DNA of 33,669 nucleotides from Gammaproteobacteria bacterium (GCA_003567475.1 PWZL01000059.1:1-33669); one strand, 5' to 3'; positions 24,130-33,669 are shown, counted from the stretch's first letter. Numbers and translations: made by a program. The notes: generated by a model not told the origin, from the letters alone.

Positions 24130-27100
24130 GCGACCGCCTCGCCGTCGAACAGTCGGTCCAGCGACTCGATGAGCGCCCCGTCGGGCCGGTCGACGAACAC
24201 CCCGGTGGCGGCATCCCGCCCGTTCATCCCCCGCAGGAAGAGGTACTGCGCCCCGCCCAGGTGCGCCTCGGGGCGGTAACCGGCCAGGCGCAGCCGCAGG
24301 TGACGATGCAGGGCGACGAGGTAGATCAGATACTGCAGATCGTAGTGACCGCGACGCACGGCGTCGGCGAGCCGCGCAGGCGTATAGTCGCCCGCGGCCG
24401 GACCCAGCCGGTTGGTCTTGTAATCGATCACCCAGTAGCGGCCCTCATGCTCGACCACCAGGTCGATGAAGCCCTGCATCAGCCCCTGGAGGGTTCCGGC
24501 CGCACGGGCACCGACCGGCAGCCCACCGTAGCCGTGGCGCTCCAGCAGCGCGCCGACAGCGGCAGGCGACTGTCCACCCAGGCGCATCACGAACCCCATC
24601 TCGGCCAGCCGACAGGCCGGCGGCACCGCCGCCAAGGGGCCGAGTTCCGGCAACGACGTGTGCAGGCACCGCGACACCAGTCCGGCCACCGCTTCGAGCT
24701 GGCGCTCGCCGGCGACACCGCCCGCCAGGACCAAACCCTGGCGCTGCAGCTGTTCGGCCACCTGCCGGCGCTCGGCGGCGGACGGCGGCTGCCCGGGCGC
24801 AGGCCAGTCGTGGAATACGGCGTGTTCAAGCAGGTCATGGACGGCGGATCCGAACGCAGTCCCGCCAAGCCCCGCGAGCCCTGGCGGCTCCAGCGGGCGA
24901 TCCTCGGGCGGCCCGACGGCGTCGGTAATGTCGGGGCTCTGCGGGCCGTCCGTAGCGGCCTGGAGCGGACCCGACTCGTCGTCACGACCGCCGGGCTCGG
25001 GCGCCGCAGTGCTCTCGCCGCGCAGCAGCGCCGAGTAGGAGAGCATCCGCCAGGGCGCGCGCACCGCCGGAAAATCATCGCGGGCTGGACCCAGCGCAGC
25101 GCCCGCGGCTGGCGGGCGGCTCGGCATCCCGTGGGTCGCGGGCAGCTCGCACACCTGGATGCTGCCGCCACCGGCGCGCATGAGGTCAGCCAGCCGGGCA
25201 GCCACTCGCTCGGCCGTGAACCAGTGCGGCGCACTGCGCCCCCGCTCCCAGGTGTCGCCCGCTGCGCCATCGGCGGCGTGCAGCACCCAGGCCAGGGCCG
25301 AGTTCTGGACACCGTTGGCGCGACACCAGGGCAGGACGATGGCCTGCTCGGCGCGGGTCAGGGCGACGTACAGCAGCCGCACCGCCTCAGCCCGGCGCTC
25401 GAGGATGGCCTGCGTCCGGGCCGCCGCCTCGACCTCAGGCCCGGGTGCCAGCCACTCTGCGCCGTCTGCCGCGTGCCAGCGCACCGGCGGGCTGCCGGGA
25501 TCCCCGGCACCGACGCCAAGGAAGGGGGCGTAGGGCAGGAGCACCACCGGAAACTGCAGGCCCTTGACGGCATGGACGGTGGCGATCCGCACCAGTGCCT
25601 CGTCGCTCTCCAGGCGCAGCTGCGCCTCGTCTCCAGGCGCTCCGGCGCCCGCGCGCGCCCGTTGGCCCGCCAGCCAGCGTTGCAGGCCTGCCGGGCCGAA
25701 GCAGCCGGCCTCGGCCTCCTGCAGACACTCGGCCAGATGCAACCAGTTGGTCAGCCGCCGCTCACCATCCACCAGCCCCAGCAGGCGCGGCGCCGCCGCC
25801 TGCAGCAACGGCTCGAGCATGGCCAGGACGCCGTCGCTCAGCCAGCGCTCATGCGCCTGCTGCAGGCGCTCCACCCAGCGCTGCCAGGCTTCATCGTCGC
25901 CTTCCAGCGCCACCAGGTCACCGAGCCGCAGGCCGAACAGCTCGCCCGCGAGCGCGGTGCGGATCCGCTGCGCATCGGCCGGGGTAGCGGCGGCGGCCAG
26001 CACCGCCTCCATCTGGTCCGCCTGCGCACTCGCGAACAGGCTGGCCTGTTGCAGGCAGACCGCCGGTATCCCGGCCGCCGCCAGGCGCTGCTGCAGCTCG
26101 GCGGCCTCGGCATTGCGATTCACCAGCAGACACAGATCGGCGGGCTCCAGTGCTCGCGAAGCCTCGCCCTCCACCACCCGGGCGTCCCGGGCGGGATCGA
26201 GCAGCCGGACCACCTCCGCGACCGCAGCCGCGGTGAGCCGCTCATGCACCTCGCCGACTGTCCGCAGGCCATCGGCCTCTGCGGCCGTCTCCGGCCAGCT
26301 CCAGAATGCCAGCGCGGGTAATGGCTCGCCGTCAAGCTCGATACGTCGATCCCCTGCCTGACGACCAGGCAGCACCGGCACGAAGTCGATCCCGGAGACG
26401 AGGAAGGCGCCGGGCGTCGCCGTAAACAGGGTCTCGATGGCCTGCAGGACCTCGGCGGTCGAGCGGTAATTGGTGGTCAACCCGCGCTGCCCGGTGGCCT
26501 CCCGCGCCGCGGCCAGATAGGCATACACATCGCCGCCGCGAAAGCCGTAGATCGCCTGCTTCGGGTCGCCGATCATGACCATGCCGCCGCCCTCCCGACC
26601 GGCATAGATCTGCCGGAGAATCGCGTACTGCAGGGGGTCGGTGTCCTGGAACTCGTCGACCAGCGCGAACGGCCAACGCTGGGCCAGCGCCGCGGACAGC
26701 CCGGGGCCACGCTCAGGGTCCTGCAGTGCCGCATACAGCGACTCCACCAGATCGGCGAAAGTGTAGACGCGCCGCTCGCGCTTGCGCCGCGCCAGCAGGG
26801 CGCCCACCTCCTCGCGGGCGCGATGCCATTGCTGCAGTGGCGCGCAGGCCGTTGCGGCCAGCACCGCGTCGACGGCACGGGCGAGCGCCGGCGGCATACC
26901 GGCCTTCTTCGCCGGCCCCTTGAGCTGGCCATCGAGCCGTGACGTCCCCAGCAGTTCGAGTGCCTCCGGGCTGCTCGCGGCGGCATGGCGGCGGACATGC
27001 TCATCGATCGCCATGAACACGGCGCCGGCCCCGCCGGCCTCGGCAACGAGCCTGGCCAGCCGTCGCCCACCATGGAACCCGTTGCCCCCCTCGACCGCGA

Positions 27101-27797
27101 GGAACCAGTCCCGCAGGGCCTCGCGATGGGCGGTCCACTCGGCAACTGCCGTCTCGCAGGCCGCGCGGAGGGCCGCCGGCTCGGGACCGGCGAGCCGCAC
27201 CCAGGGCCGCGTCAGCAGCTCGCCCAGCCCCTGCGTCAGATGAGCTGGGGTCGGCCAGACCCCCTGGATGCGTTCGGCCAACGCCGGGTCACCGCCGAAT
27301 ATCTGCCGGCGCCACCAGTCAGCGACGGCCTCATCGAGTAATGCGCGCTCGTCGACCTGCTCGCCTCGATCGAACGCGACGCCGCCCTCGAAAGCGTGCT
27401 CTTGCAGTGCCCGACCAGCATAGCCGTGGAGCGTGAGAATGGTCGCCTCGTCCATGCGCACCGCAGCCTCGCGAAGGCGCGCGGCCAGGCGTTCGCGCGG
27501 CTCGTCGCTGCGCTCGATCACCGCCAGGGCGAAGGCGGACTCTGCACTGTCCGGGGCCGCTGCGGGATCAGCCGCGAGCCGTGCAGCGTCGGCCACCCGC
27601 CTGCGGATGCGCTCGCGCAGCTCCTGGGTGGCCGCGCGCGTGAAGGTCATGACCAGCACGTCGCGGACATCCAGGCGCTGCTCGATCAGCAGGCGCAGAT
27701 ACAGTCCGGCCAGGGTGAACGTCTTGCCGGTCCCGGCACTGGCCTCGATCAGACTGAGCCCGGCCAGCGGCAGCCAGGCGGCCTCGTCCTCACTCAT
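24126..27797 (-). CDS. recB: RecBCD exonuclease V beta subunit (3'-5' helicase and nuclease)
   Basis: RecB is 1223 residues. It supplies the 3'-to-5' helicase and the only nuclease of RecBCD, and loads RecA after Chi. Motifs: Walker A SAGTGKTFTL (residues about 20-29); VMTFTRAATQELRERIRRR (motif Ia); ALVDEFQDTDPLQY (motif II); MVMIGDPKQAIYGFRGGD (motif III); GLTTNYRSTAEVL; IATVHAVKGLQFPVVLLP; and LLYVALTRAEQA (motif VI). The C-terminal nuclease has GFIDLV with Asp1112, and VIDYKTN with Asp1125 and Lys1127. The 13-residue Asp-Asp spacing and DxK match the E. coli active site. The start overlaps the recC stop by 8 bases and the stop overlaps recD by 4. All catalytic residues appear intact. Confidence 0.97.
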   Translation of the reverse strand: MSEDEAAWLPLAGLSLIEASAGTGKTFTLAGLYLRLLIEQRLDVRDVLVMTFTRAATQELRERIRRRVADAARLAADPAAAPDSAESAFALAVIERSDEPRERLAARLREAAVRMDEATILTLHGYAGRALQEHAFEGGVAFDRGEQVDERALLDEAVADWWRRQIFGGDPALAERIQGVWPTPAHLTQGLGELLTRPWVRLAGPEPAALRAACETAVAEWTAHREALRDWFLAVEGGNGFHGGRRLARLVAEAGGAGAVFMAIDEHVRRHAAASSPEALELLGTSRLDGQLKGPAKKAGMPPALARAVDAVLAATACAPLQQWHRAREEVGALLARRKRERRVYTFADLVESLYAALQDPERGPGLSAALAQRWPFALVDEFQDTDPLQYAILRQIYAGREGGGMVMIGDPKQAIYGFRGGDVYAYLAAAREATGQRGLTTNYRSTAEVLQAIETLFTATPGAFLVSGIDFVPVLPGRQAGDRRIELDGEPLPALAFWSWPETAAEADGLRTVGEVHERLTAAAVAEVVRLLDPARDARVVEGEASRALEPADLCLLVNRNAEAAELQQRLAAAGIPAVCLQQASLFASAQADQMEAVLAAAATPADAQRIRTALAGELFGLRLGDLVALEGDDEAWQRWVERLQQAHERWLSDGVLAMLEPLLQAAAPRLLGLVDGERRLTNWLHLAECLQEAEAGCFGPAGLQRWLAGQRARAGAGAPGDEAQLRLESDEALVRIATVHAVKGLQFPVVLLPYAPFLGVGAGDPGSPPVRWHAADGAEWLAPGPEVEAAARTQAILERRAEAVRLLYVALTRAEQAIVLPWCRANGVQNSALAWVLHAADGAAGDTWERGRSAPHWFTAERVAARLADLMRAGGGSIQVCELPATHGMPSRPPAAGAALGPARDDFPAVRAPWRMLSYSALLRGESTAAPEPGGRDDESGPLQAATDGPQSPDITDAVGPPEDRPLEPPGLAGLGGTAFGSAVHDLLEHAVFHDWPAPGQPPSAAERRQVAEQLQRQGLVLAGGVAGERQLEAVAGLVSRCLHTSLPELGPLAAVPPACRLAEMGFVMRLGGQSPAAVGALLERHGYGGLPVGARAAGTLQGLMQGFIDLVVEHEGRYWVIDYKTNRLGPAAGDYTPARLADAVRRGHYDLQYLIYLVALHRHLRLRLAGYRPEAHLGGAQYLFLRGMNGRDAATGVFVDRPDGALIESLDRLFDGEAVA

Positions 27798-30700
27798 GCA
27801 CGACTCCCGAAAGCGCTTCAGCCGGTGACAGCGGCTGCTGCCGAAGCAGCACGGGCAGACAGACGGCGGCGCTCATGCCGCAGAATGCGCTGTCCCCCGG
27901 TGTCGCGCCGAGCGGCATCCCGGGCCGCAGCAGCTGCACGAAATAGGGCGCGGCCAAGGCGCCGGGACCCCGAAACCTGCCGTTGTCGGGGCCCGCGCTC
28001 AGGGCGTGATTGAGGGCGGCCAGGGCGGCGGCTCCGGCTTCGCCGTGGGCCTCGACACACTGCTCGGCGGCCGCGGGATCCACAGCGGGTGCGGCCTCGA
28101 GCAGCGCGCGGGCGTACTGCTCGGAGAGATCCGCATGAAAGGGCAGCGGAACCTGCTGACCTTCGACGTACCACTCGACCAGACGGGCAAGCCACCGCCG
28201 GGCCTCCTCAGGGGTCACCCGCAGAACGCAGGTCTCGGGCGTACCCGACTTCGCGAGCCCTGCGGCAAACAGCGCCGCCGGGTGACCTGCTGCGACCAGC
28301 GCGAGCAGATCGATCCAGCCGGCGAGCAGGTGCTTCATCTTCAGACGGCCGACATGCAGGCGATGCAGTCCACCAGGGCGCCAGTCGTTGATCCGCCCGG
28401 TCAGCCGGCGCCCCTGCGGCAGCGCGAGATCGATCACCACGGGCTCGGGCCGGGGCGCCTGCCAATGCCGCTGCAGGGCATACAGCGCCGAGACGGCCTG
28501 CACGGCCTGGCGCCAGGCGGCATGATCGAGCGGGGGTGGCGGCAGCAACGCCCGCCGCTGCCAGGCGCGCGGCGGCGTCTCGGGCGGCAAGTGTTCGCCC
28601 GCGCCGGCCCGCGCCAGCAGCACACTGCGCAGCTTCCAGGCGTCCAGCGCCTCGAGCTTGAGCGCCTCGTTATCGTCACCCCGCCCCTCGTCCCCAGCGA
28701 GCGCGAGCCCCAGGCGCTCGCGCAGAAAGGCCGCTGGCGGATCACGGTAAAACCGCTGCAAGGCCTCGAGGGTCACGACAGGTTCGGCCTGCGCCGGGGC
28801 CCGCGTGCCATCGTCCAGGCCAGGCGGGAGCACACGCGCGCGCCCGCTGGCCGCGGCCCCGTCGCGCCATCCGCCCGAGAAGGTGAACACGCGGGCGTGC
28901 GCGGCGCGGCCGGCAAAGTAGCGCGGACTGAACGGCTGCATGGGCTGCCGGGTGATCAGCCGCGACGCGAACGCCGCCGCCGACAGCCCGACGCAGTGAT
29001 GCTCCCGCAGGAACTCCAGCCATTCGGTGACCGTGGTCGAGGGCTCGAGCGTCTCGCCACTGCGAACGTTGCAGCCGATATAGCTGACATAGAACACGTC
29101 GCGCGCCGCGAGCATCAGCTGCAGAAACGCCAGGCGGTCCTCATCGCGATTGCGCCGGTCGCCGAGGCGATGTTCGCCGAGCACCAGGTTGATACCGGTC
29201 GCGGGGTCCTCGCGCGGGAACTCCCCGTCGTTCATCCCCAACAGGCAGACGACCCGAAATGGCACGCCCGCCAGGCTGCGCAGGTCGGCGAAAGTCACGC
29301 CACCGGAGAGATAGGGTTGGCGCGCACCGGCACGGCCGAGCTGCGCCAGCAGCACCTCGCGGACCACAGGCCAGCCGAGTGGCGCGTCACCGAGCGCGGC
29401 GTCGGCCTCATCCAGCACCTCCAGTGCTGCATGGACTTCAGCCAGCGCCTCGCGCTCGTCGCGATCGTCCTCATCGATGGTGAAGAACGTCTGTAGCGCG
29501 GCGTTGAGCCGGATGCGCCACTGTGCCGCCGGACGCGGCTCGGCCAGCAGCTGTTGCCAGCGCGCGAGCGCCTGCACCAGGCGCATCAGTGACCCAGCCA
29601 GCAGGGTGACCCCGCCCTCCAGGCCCGTCCAGGGCGAGACGTCATCGACCAGGGCATCGGGGTCGTCGAGCATGGCCCCGAGCAGCAGGCGGTCAAGCCC
29701 GAAGGCCCAGGTGTACTCGTCATAGTGCCCGGCACCCAGGCGCTCGCGGGTATCGGCATCCAGCCCCCAGCGCACGCCAGCCGCCTGCAGCCAGTGGCTG
29801 ATGGTCAGCAGACCGCTCTCGTCCAGACTGAAGCGCCGCATCACCGGCGCCACCGCGGCGAAGGCCAGCACCTCGGAGGCGGACCAGCGCGACTGCGGCA
29901 GCTCACAGAGCTCGCGGACCGCCTGCACCAGCGGGTGGGCGGCGCGGCGTGACTGGTCGGCCAGCGACCAGGGCATGCGCCGCCGGCCGGTGGCGCCACC
30001 AAAGACGCTGCGGATCGCCGGGCCGTAGCGACTCGGATCGGGCATCGCCACAAGAATGTCGCGTGGCATGAGCGTGGGATCGGCCGCCAGCAGGTCGAGC
30101 AGCTGGTCGTGCAGCACCTGCACTTCGCGCAGCACACCGTGGCAGGCGTGCACCTGGATGGAGACGTCATCTTCCGCAGGGGGGCAGGCTTCGGCCACCG
30201 CCGAGAGCGTGATGATGCCGCGCTGCAGGCGCTGCAGCAGCCGCGCGCCCTGCGGCGGCTCGTAGGCCATGGCGGGGCCGAGCTCGGGTTCCTGGATGCC
30301 GGCGAGCTCGTCAGCGTAAAGCAGGTGCAGGCAGTCGCGCAGCGGTCGGCCCAGGGCGGCCAGCAGGGGATGACCCTCGGCCACCCGGCGCTCGGCGGCG
30401 GGCAGGCGCTCGGTGCGCGCCTCGCGCAGGCCGAGGCGCGTGGCGCGGATGTCACCCCAGTAGACCTCCGAGGGATTCGGCAGCAGCAGATGAATCTCAC
30501 GTGCACGTCCCAGCGCATAGAGCAGGCGGAGATAGTCGGGCGGCAGGTCGGCGGTGGCGAACACGTACAGCGGTCCACTCCCGGCCGCGCCGGTCGGGGG
30601 CTCGGTGGTGAGCCGGGTGACCATCTCGCGCAGGACGAGTGCGCGGTGTCGTGGCCCCAGACGCGCGCGCAACGCCCGCCAGACCTGCCCCTGCCAGGCC

Positions 30701-31176
30701 GCCGCGGGCTGGCCACCACCATCACCGCCACGATCCCACTGAGCGATGAGATCGGCGCGAAACACCTGGTACTGATCGAACACGTCAGCCAGCCGCTCGG
30801 CCAACTGCAGCATGACCAGTTCCCGCGGCTCGCCGGCGAGGTAACGGGCCACCGCGGGCACCTCGGCGGCGACCGTCGGCAGCAGCGCGAACAGTTCCCA
30901 GCGCATGCGCGCCCTGAACCAGCCTTCAGCCACGGCGCTGAGCCCCAGCGCCGGCCGCAGGGTCTGCCAGGTGAAGGTGGCGAACAGCGGAAAATCGATG
31001 TTCGCGGCGATGCCGTCACTGCCGGCCAGCTCCGCCTGCAGCCAGCGGCCGACCCCGCGGTTGGGCACGATCACCTGCTCAGGCACCAGCGGCGAGCCGG
31101 CGCGCGAACGCTGCATCAGCGCACCGAGCAGCTCTGCCAGACGTGCGAGGCTATGGTGATGGTAGAGGTGCAGCAC
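27790..31176 (-). CDS. recC: RecBCD exonuclease V gamma subunit (Chi recognition)
   Basis: I start at GTG 31174-31176, which makes VLHLYHHHSLARLAELLGALM the N-terminus, matching RecC proteins that begin MLxxYHSNRLxxL. AGGAGG (31192-31197) lies 15 bases upstream, somewhat far. The frame extends 37 codons further up, but those codons overlap the previous gene. The protein is 1128 residues, close to the E. coli length. RecC is an inactivated helicase-like subunit that splits DNA and reads Chi. Family blocks include QVIVPNRGVGRWLQ, ANIDFPLFATFTWQ, DILVAMPDPSRYGPAIRSVFG, RVVCLLGMNDGEFPRED, GEHRLGDRRNRDEDRLAFLQ and FYVSYIGCNVRSGETLEPS. It overlaps recB by 8 bases. No ptrA (M16 peptidase) gene sits between recC and recB, unlike E. 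coli. Confidence 0.95.
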   Translation of the reverse strand: MLHLYHHHSLARLAELLGALMQRSRAGSPLVPEQVIVPNRGVGRWLQAELAGSDGIAANIDFPLFATFTWQTLRPALGLSAVAEGWFRARMRWELFALLPTVAAEVPAVARYLAGEPRELVMLQLAERLADVFDQYQVFRADLIAQWDRGGDGGGQPAAAWQGQVWRALRARLGPRHRALVLREMVTRLTTEPPTGAAGSGPLYVFATADLPPDYLRLLYALGRAREIHLLLPNPSEVYWGDIRATRLGLREARTERLPAAERRVAEGHPLLAALGRPLRDCLHLLYADELAGIQEPELGPAMAYEPPQGARLLQRLQRGIITLSAVAEACPPAEDDVSIQVHACHGVLREVQVLHDQLLDLLAADPTLMPRDILVAMPDPSRYGPAIRSVFGGATGRRRMPWSLADQSRRAAHPLVQAVRELCELPQSRWSASEVLAFAAVAPVMRRFSLDESGLLTISHWLQAAGVRWGLDADTRERLGAGHYDEYTWAFGLDRLLLGAMLDDPDALVDDVSPWTGLEGGVTLLAGSLMRLVQALARWQQLLAEPRPAAQWRIRLNAALQTFFTIDEDDRDEREALAEVHAALEVLDEADAALGDAPLGWPVVREVLLAQLGRAGARQPYLSGGVTFADLRSLAGVPFRVVCLLGMNDGEFPREDPATGINLVLGEHRLGDRRNRDEDRLAFLQLMLAARDVFYVSYIGCNVRSGETLEPSTTVTEWLEFLREHHCVGLSAAAFASRLITRQPMQPFSPRYFAGRAAHARVFTFSGGWRDGAAASGRARVLPPGLDDGTRAPAQAEPVVTLEALQRFYRDPPAAFLRERLGLALAGDEGRGDDNEALKLEALDAWKLRSVLLARAGAGEHLPPETPPRAWQRRALLPPPPLDHAAWRQAVQAVSALYALQRHWQAPRPEPVVIDLALPQGRRLTGRINDWRPGGLHRLHVGRLKMKHLLAGWIDLLALVAAGHPAALFAAGLAKSGTPETCVLRVTPEEARRWLARLVEWYVEGQQVPLPFHADLSEQYARALLEAAPAVDPAAAEQCVEAHGEAGAAALAALNHALSAGPDNGRFRGPGALAAPYFVQLLRPGMPLGATPGDSAFCGMSAAVCLPVLLRQQPLSPAEALSGVVHE

Positions 31177-31201
31177 TGCGCTTTTCGTCAGCCTCCTGCG
31201 C

Positions 31202-33382
31202 TCAGATCCTGAACGTATACGACAGCCGGGCGCCAAAGTCGCGGGTCTGGCTGTCGAGGCGACGCCCGTCCTCGACCAGGACGTCATGATCCAGCGCCAG
31301 CGTCAGCGACTGCCCGAGCCGCGGCACCCAGCGTAGCCGGCTGCTGACCCCGAAATTACCCGAGACGTTGTCGTATTGCAGGGTGTTGGTCCAGGCCCAG
31401 TGGACGTTGAACGCCACATCGGCACGCAGTCGCAGCAGACGGGTGATGAAATCCCCGGACGCGAGCGACAGACGGTTGATCGAGCCGCTGGCATCGAACA
31501 GAAGGTGGCGGTTCGGGCGCCAGGCCGCGCCGAGACGGAGGTCCTGCCGGTGGCCATCGAAAAACTCGCCACCCTCTATGGTCAGCGACGGCCTGAGCTG
31601 ACGGAAGCCCGCAGCATTGAAGCTCATGCCGACACGCTGGAAGGTGTAGATCCCGGGCGGGACCTCGAGTACACCCGCCACGGCGAACGGCCGCTCCAGC
31701 CGTTCGCGCTCGCGCGTCCAGTAGACGTTGAGGAAATCGCCAGCGGCGAGGAACACGTCCACCGGCACCACCCGGATGCGCGAAGACTCGAGCCGGCCGT
31801 CGAGGTCCGTGACCTGGGTCACCTCGCCCCCGACCCGCCAGTCGCGCAGCAGCGGCACAGGCTCCCGCCACAGGCGAAACAGCGAAGCGTCGACCTGGCG
31901 GATATCCCGGCGATTCACGAACCCCATGGCGGGGCGGAAGTTGCGCTGCAGCTCCACCAGGCTGGCCTTCATCTCGAGGGTCTCGTTCGGCAGCCCCAGG
32001 CGCAGCCCCCAGGCCAGGTCGTCCCCCACCAGACCCTCGTTCCCTGAGCGCTGCACCCAGGCCCCGGCCTCGACCGCCTGGCCGTTCAGCCAGGTGGTGT
32101 TGCGAAAGTTCCAGTCGGTACCGACCAGCCAGCTCTCGCGGTTGCTGCGCGGATCCCCATGGGTCGCCATGATCCCCACCGAGGAGGCCTGCAGGACATC
32201 GGCCGAGGCGCGGGCGACCAGCAGGGTGTCGGCGTCGACTTCGCCGTCGGCGTCCTGGTGGACGCCCAGCAGCCCGAGATTCCAGCGGCCCAGGCGCCCC
32301 GTGAGCTTGCCACCGGCCACCAGGTCCACCGGGTCACCACCGGCGGACAGGCCGATGGTCCGCGAGAAGAACGGTCGGCCGTTCTGCTGCAGGTTGGCAA
32401 ACTCGAAGATGTCGGCGCCCTGGAGGAAGAACTCCCGCTTTTCGGGGAAGAACAGCGAGAAGCGCCCGAGGTTGACGCGCCGGTCATCGACCTCGGTCGC
32501 CGAGAAATCGGTATTGAACGTCAGGGCTCCGATCAGGGCGGGCGTGAAGCGGTAGAACAGGTCCAGCGCCGGCTCAAGCGTCCTGTGCGCACGCCCGCTG
32601 GCGAAATCGCGACGCTCACGGAAGGCCAACGACGGAATCACGTCCAGTCCCCTGCCCTCCTCGAGGTCGCGCAGACCGGTGATCAGGCCCAGGGCGTCGT
32701 TGCTGGCACGGAAGTCCCGGAAGGTCCAGGCCTGGCGTTCGCTGGTGCGACCGACCTGACGCACCACGGTCATGCCCCAGTCCGGGCGTGCCGGATCGAA
32801 CGAGAGCGTACGAAACGGGATGGCGATTTCGGTCGTCCAGCCCTTCTCGTCGATGCGACTGCGGGCATCCCAGATGCCGTCCCAGTTGAGGTTCCAGGAG
32901 GTGTCACCGGTACTCAGCCCATCGACCTGGACACTGTTGGGATTGACGAAGAACACGTAGCCGCGGCGTGCCGAGTCGAGCGGATCGAGCAGAATCTGCA
33001 CATGGTCGTCGCCGGACACTCCCCGGCCCTGCACCAACTGGTTCGCGACGATCCGCGCGGGCTCGGCATCGTAAGCGCGGATCCCGATGTACAGGGCCCT
33101 GGCATCGTAGAGCACCCGCACTTCGGTGCGCTGTGATGGCGGCGCTCCTGCGCTCGGCTGCAACTGGGTGAAGTCATCGAAGGCTGCGGCAAGACGCCAC
33201 ACGGGATCGCCGAGGTCACCGTCGATCACTGGGCCCTCACTGACACGCTGAACGGACACGCTCTTGCGCACCGGCAGGCTCGCGTCCGCGCGCGCGACGG
33301 CACTGGGGGCGGCCTGCAGCGACACCGGCAGCGCCAGCAGAAAAACGCCGGCCAGCCTGATCCGGCGCGAGACGATCGACAT
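31202..33382 (-). CDS. DUF5916 protein: secreted CBM9-like domain plus outer-membrane barrel
   Basis: The protein is 726 residues with a signal peptide (MSIVSRRIRLAGVFLLALPVSLQA-AP) and a GGGAG ribosome site before ATG 33382. Residues about 40-245 form a family-9 carbohydrate-binding-like beta-sandwich: GPVIDGDLGDPVWRLAAAFDDF, then VLYDARALYIGIRAYD, DDHVQILLDPLDSARRGYVFFVNPN and GWTTEIAIPFRTLSF. The remaining roughly 480 residues match DUF5916 and have many amphipathic strands ending in LSYTFRI, consistent with an outer-membrane beta-barrel. FFPEKREFFLQGADIFEF is a typical family block. The substrate is unknown; a glycan or oligopeptide role has been guessed for relatives. It ends 25 bases before the recC GTG, so it may be cotranscribed with recCBD. 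Confidence 0.92.
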   Translation of the reverse strand: MSIVSRRIRLAGVFLLALPVSLQAAPSAVARADASLPVRKSVSVQRVSEGPVIDGDLGDPVWRLAAAFDDFTQLQPSAGAPPSQRTEVRVLYDARALYIGIRAYDAEPARIVANQLVQGRGVSGDDHVQILLDPLDSARRGYVFFVNPNSVQVDGLSTGDTSWNLNWDGIWDARSRIDEKGWTTEIAIPFRTLSFDPARPDWGMTVVRQVGRTSERQAWTFRDFRASNDALGLITGLRDLEEGRGLDVIPSLAFRERRDFASGRAHRTLEPALDLFYRFTPALIGALTFNTDFSATEVDDRRVNLGRFSLFFPEKREFFLQGADIFEFANLQQNGRPFFSRTIGLSAGGDPVDLVAGGKLTGRLGRWNLGLLGVHQDADGEVDADTLLVARASADVLQASSVGIMATHGDPRSNRESWLVGTDWNFRNTTWLNGQAVEAGAWVQRSGNEGLVGDDLAWGLRLGLPNETLEMKASLVELQRNFRPAMGFVNRRDIRQVDASLFRLWREPVPLLRDWRVGGEVTQVTDLDGRLESSRIRVVPVDVFLAAGDFLNVYWTRERERLERPFAVAGVLEVPPGIYTFQRVGMSFNAAGFRQLRPSLTIEGGEFFDGHRQDLRLGAAWRPNRHLLFDASGSINRLSLASGDFITRLLRLRADVAFNVHWAWTNTLQYDNVSGNFGVSSRLRWVPRLGQSLTLALDHDVLVEDGRRLDSQTRDFGARLSYTFRI

Positions 33383-33511
33383 ACGAGACTCCCGAAACTC
33401 GTGTTGGGCGCGTGCCGCGCCGGCGCGCCAAGGACCGGTCGGCCTTCGCGCGTCGCGACAAAACTGGCTATCCTTCGCCGATGGGCACAGGCGCGGTCAG
33501 GAGGATATACG
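33383..33511. promoter_or_regulatory. Divergent promoter region
   Basis: About 130 bases separate the DUF5916 start (minus) and the last gene (plus). Promoters for both should lie here. If DUF5916-recCBD is one transcript, this is its only obvious promoter region. I cannot identify confident -35/-10 boxes. Confidence 0.35.
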
Positions 33512-33669
33512 ATGGAGCAGGATGACGCCGCGCCCGGGGACGATGGATTCTGGCTTTACGATCTGCGCGTGGACACGGTCATCGGTGATCGCCCGCCCGT
33601 CTGCCGTCACGTGCCCGGCGAGGCATTCCGCGTCGAGGGCGAGAATCTGGTGTTCGAGGCGGGCCAGCG
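33512..33669 (+). CDS. 5' part of a small protein, possibly TIGR04076 family
   Basis: The gene runs off the window end; 52 full codons are visible. ATG 33512 has a near-perfect AGGAGG (33499-33504) seven bases upstream. The visible part is acidic at the start (MEQDDAAPGDDG), then FWLYDLRVDTVIGDRPPVCRHVPGEAF, RVEGENLVFEAGQ. The pattern of a strand, then VC.H..G..F.V.GENL.F..GQ, resembles TIGR04076-family small proteins of unknown function. The call is tentative because the C-terminal half is missing. Confidence 0.55.
   Translation, partial: MEQDDAAPGDDGFWLYDLRVDTVIGDRPPVCRHVPGEAFRVEGENLVFEAGQ

Overview
The window is a high-GC bacterial chromosome segment with dense genes, short overlaps and classic gammaproteobacterial families: an M13 lipoprotein peptidase, paired periplasmic amidohydrolases, DUF2891, DUF5916 and a recC-recB-recD operon. 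The family mix suggests a gammaproteobacterium, perhaps in or near the Lysobacterales/Xanthomonadales or Wenzhouxiangella-like lineages. This is inferred from gene content only; no rRNA or other taxonomic marker is present. I saw no tRNA, rRNA, CRISPR array or intact insertion sequence.

Layout. 0-6.8 kb: the tail of an unknown gene, an M13 metallopeptidase lipoprotein, then (convergent, across a strong hairpin) a two-gene operon of exported amidohydrolase-superfamily proteins. 6.9-9.9 kb: a putative operator/promoter, a tiny membrane/secreted ORF translationally coupled to a DUF2891 gene, and a convergent membrane-anchored repeat protein that resembles the periplasmic half of CadC-type regulators. 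10.4-18.5 kb: an accessory-looking block, at least partly lower in GC. It holds a chalcone-isomerase-fold protein, an RhlA-like alpha/beta hydrolase, a broken JmjC/cupin-like gene, a secreted papain-like (C39-like) cysteine protein with a duplicated beta module, two further secreted proteins (one with an IPT/TIG domain) and a DUF302 protein. 18.7-22.3 kb: a secreted alpha/beta hydrolase, a degenerate short-chain-dehydrogenase relic, a PmtA-like methyltransferase, an ExoD-family membrane protein and a fragment of an outer-membrane-like protein. 22.3-33.4 kb: DUF5916-recC-recB-recD on the minus strand, with very short spacing or overlaps. 33.5 kb to the end: the start of a small plus-strand gene.

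How the genes may work together. recC, recB and recD encode the complete RecBCD helicase-nuclease for double-strand-break repair. The two amidohydrolase genes and the M13 peptidase point to periplasmic peptide or amide catabolism. The most unusual part is 10.4-12.4 kb. There an RhlA-like enzyme, whose predicted catalytic triad aligns one residue off Pseudomonas RhlA, sits between a lipid-binding-type chalcone-isomerase-like exported protein and a decayed cupin gene, with no rhamnosyltransferase nearby. The 13.1-17.7 kb cluster of secreted proteins of unknown role is the second candidate for an undescribed system.
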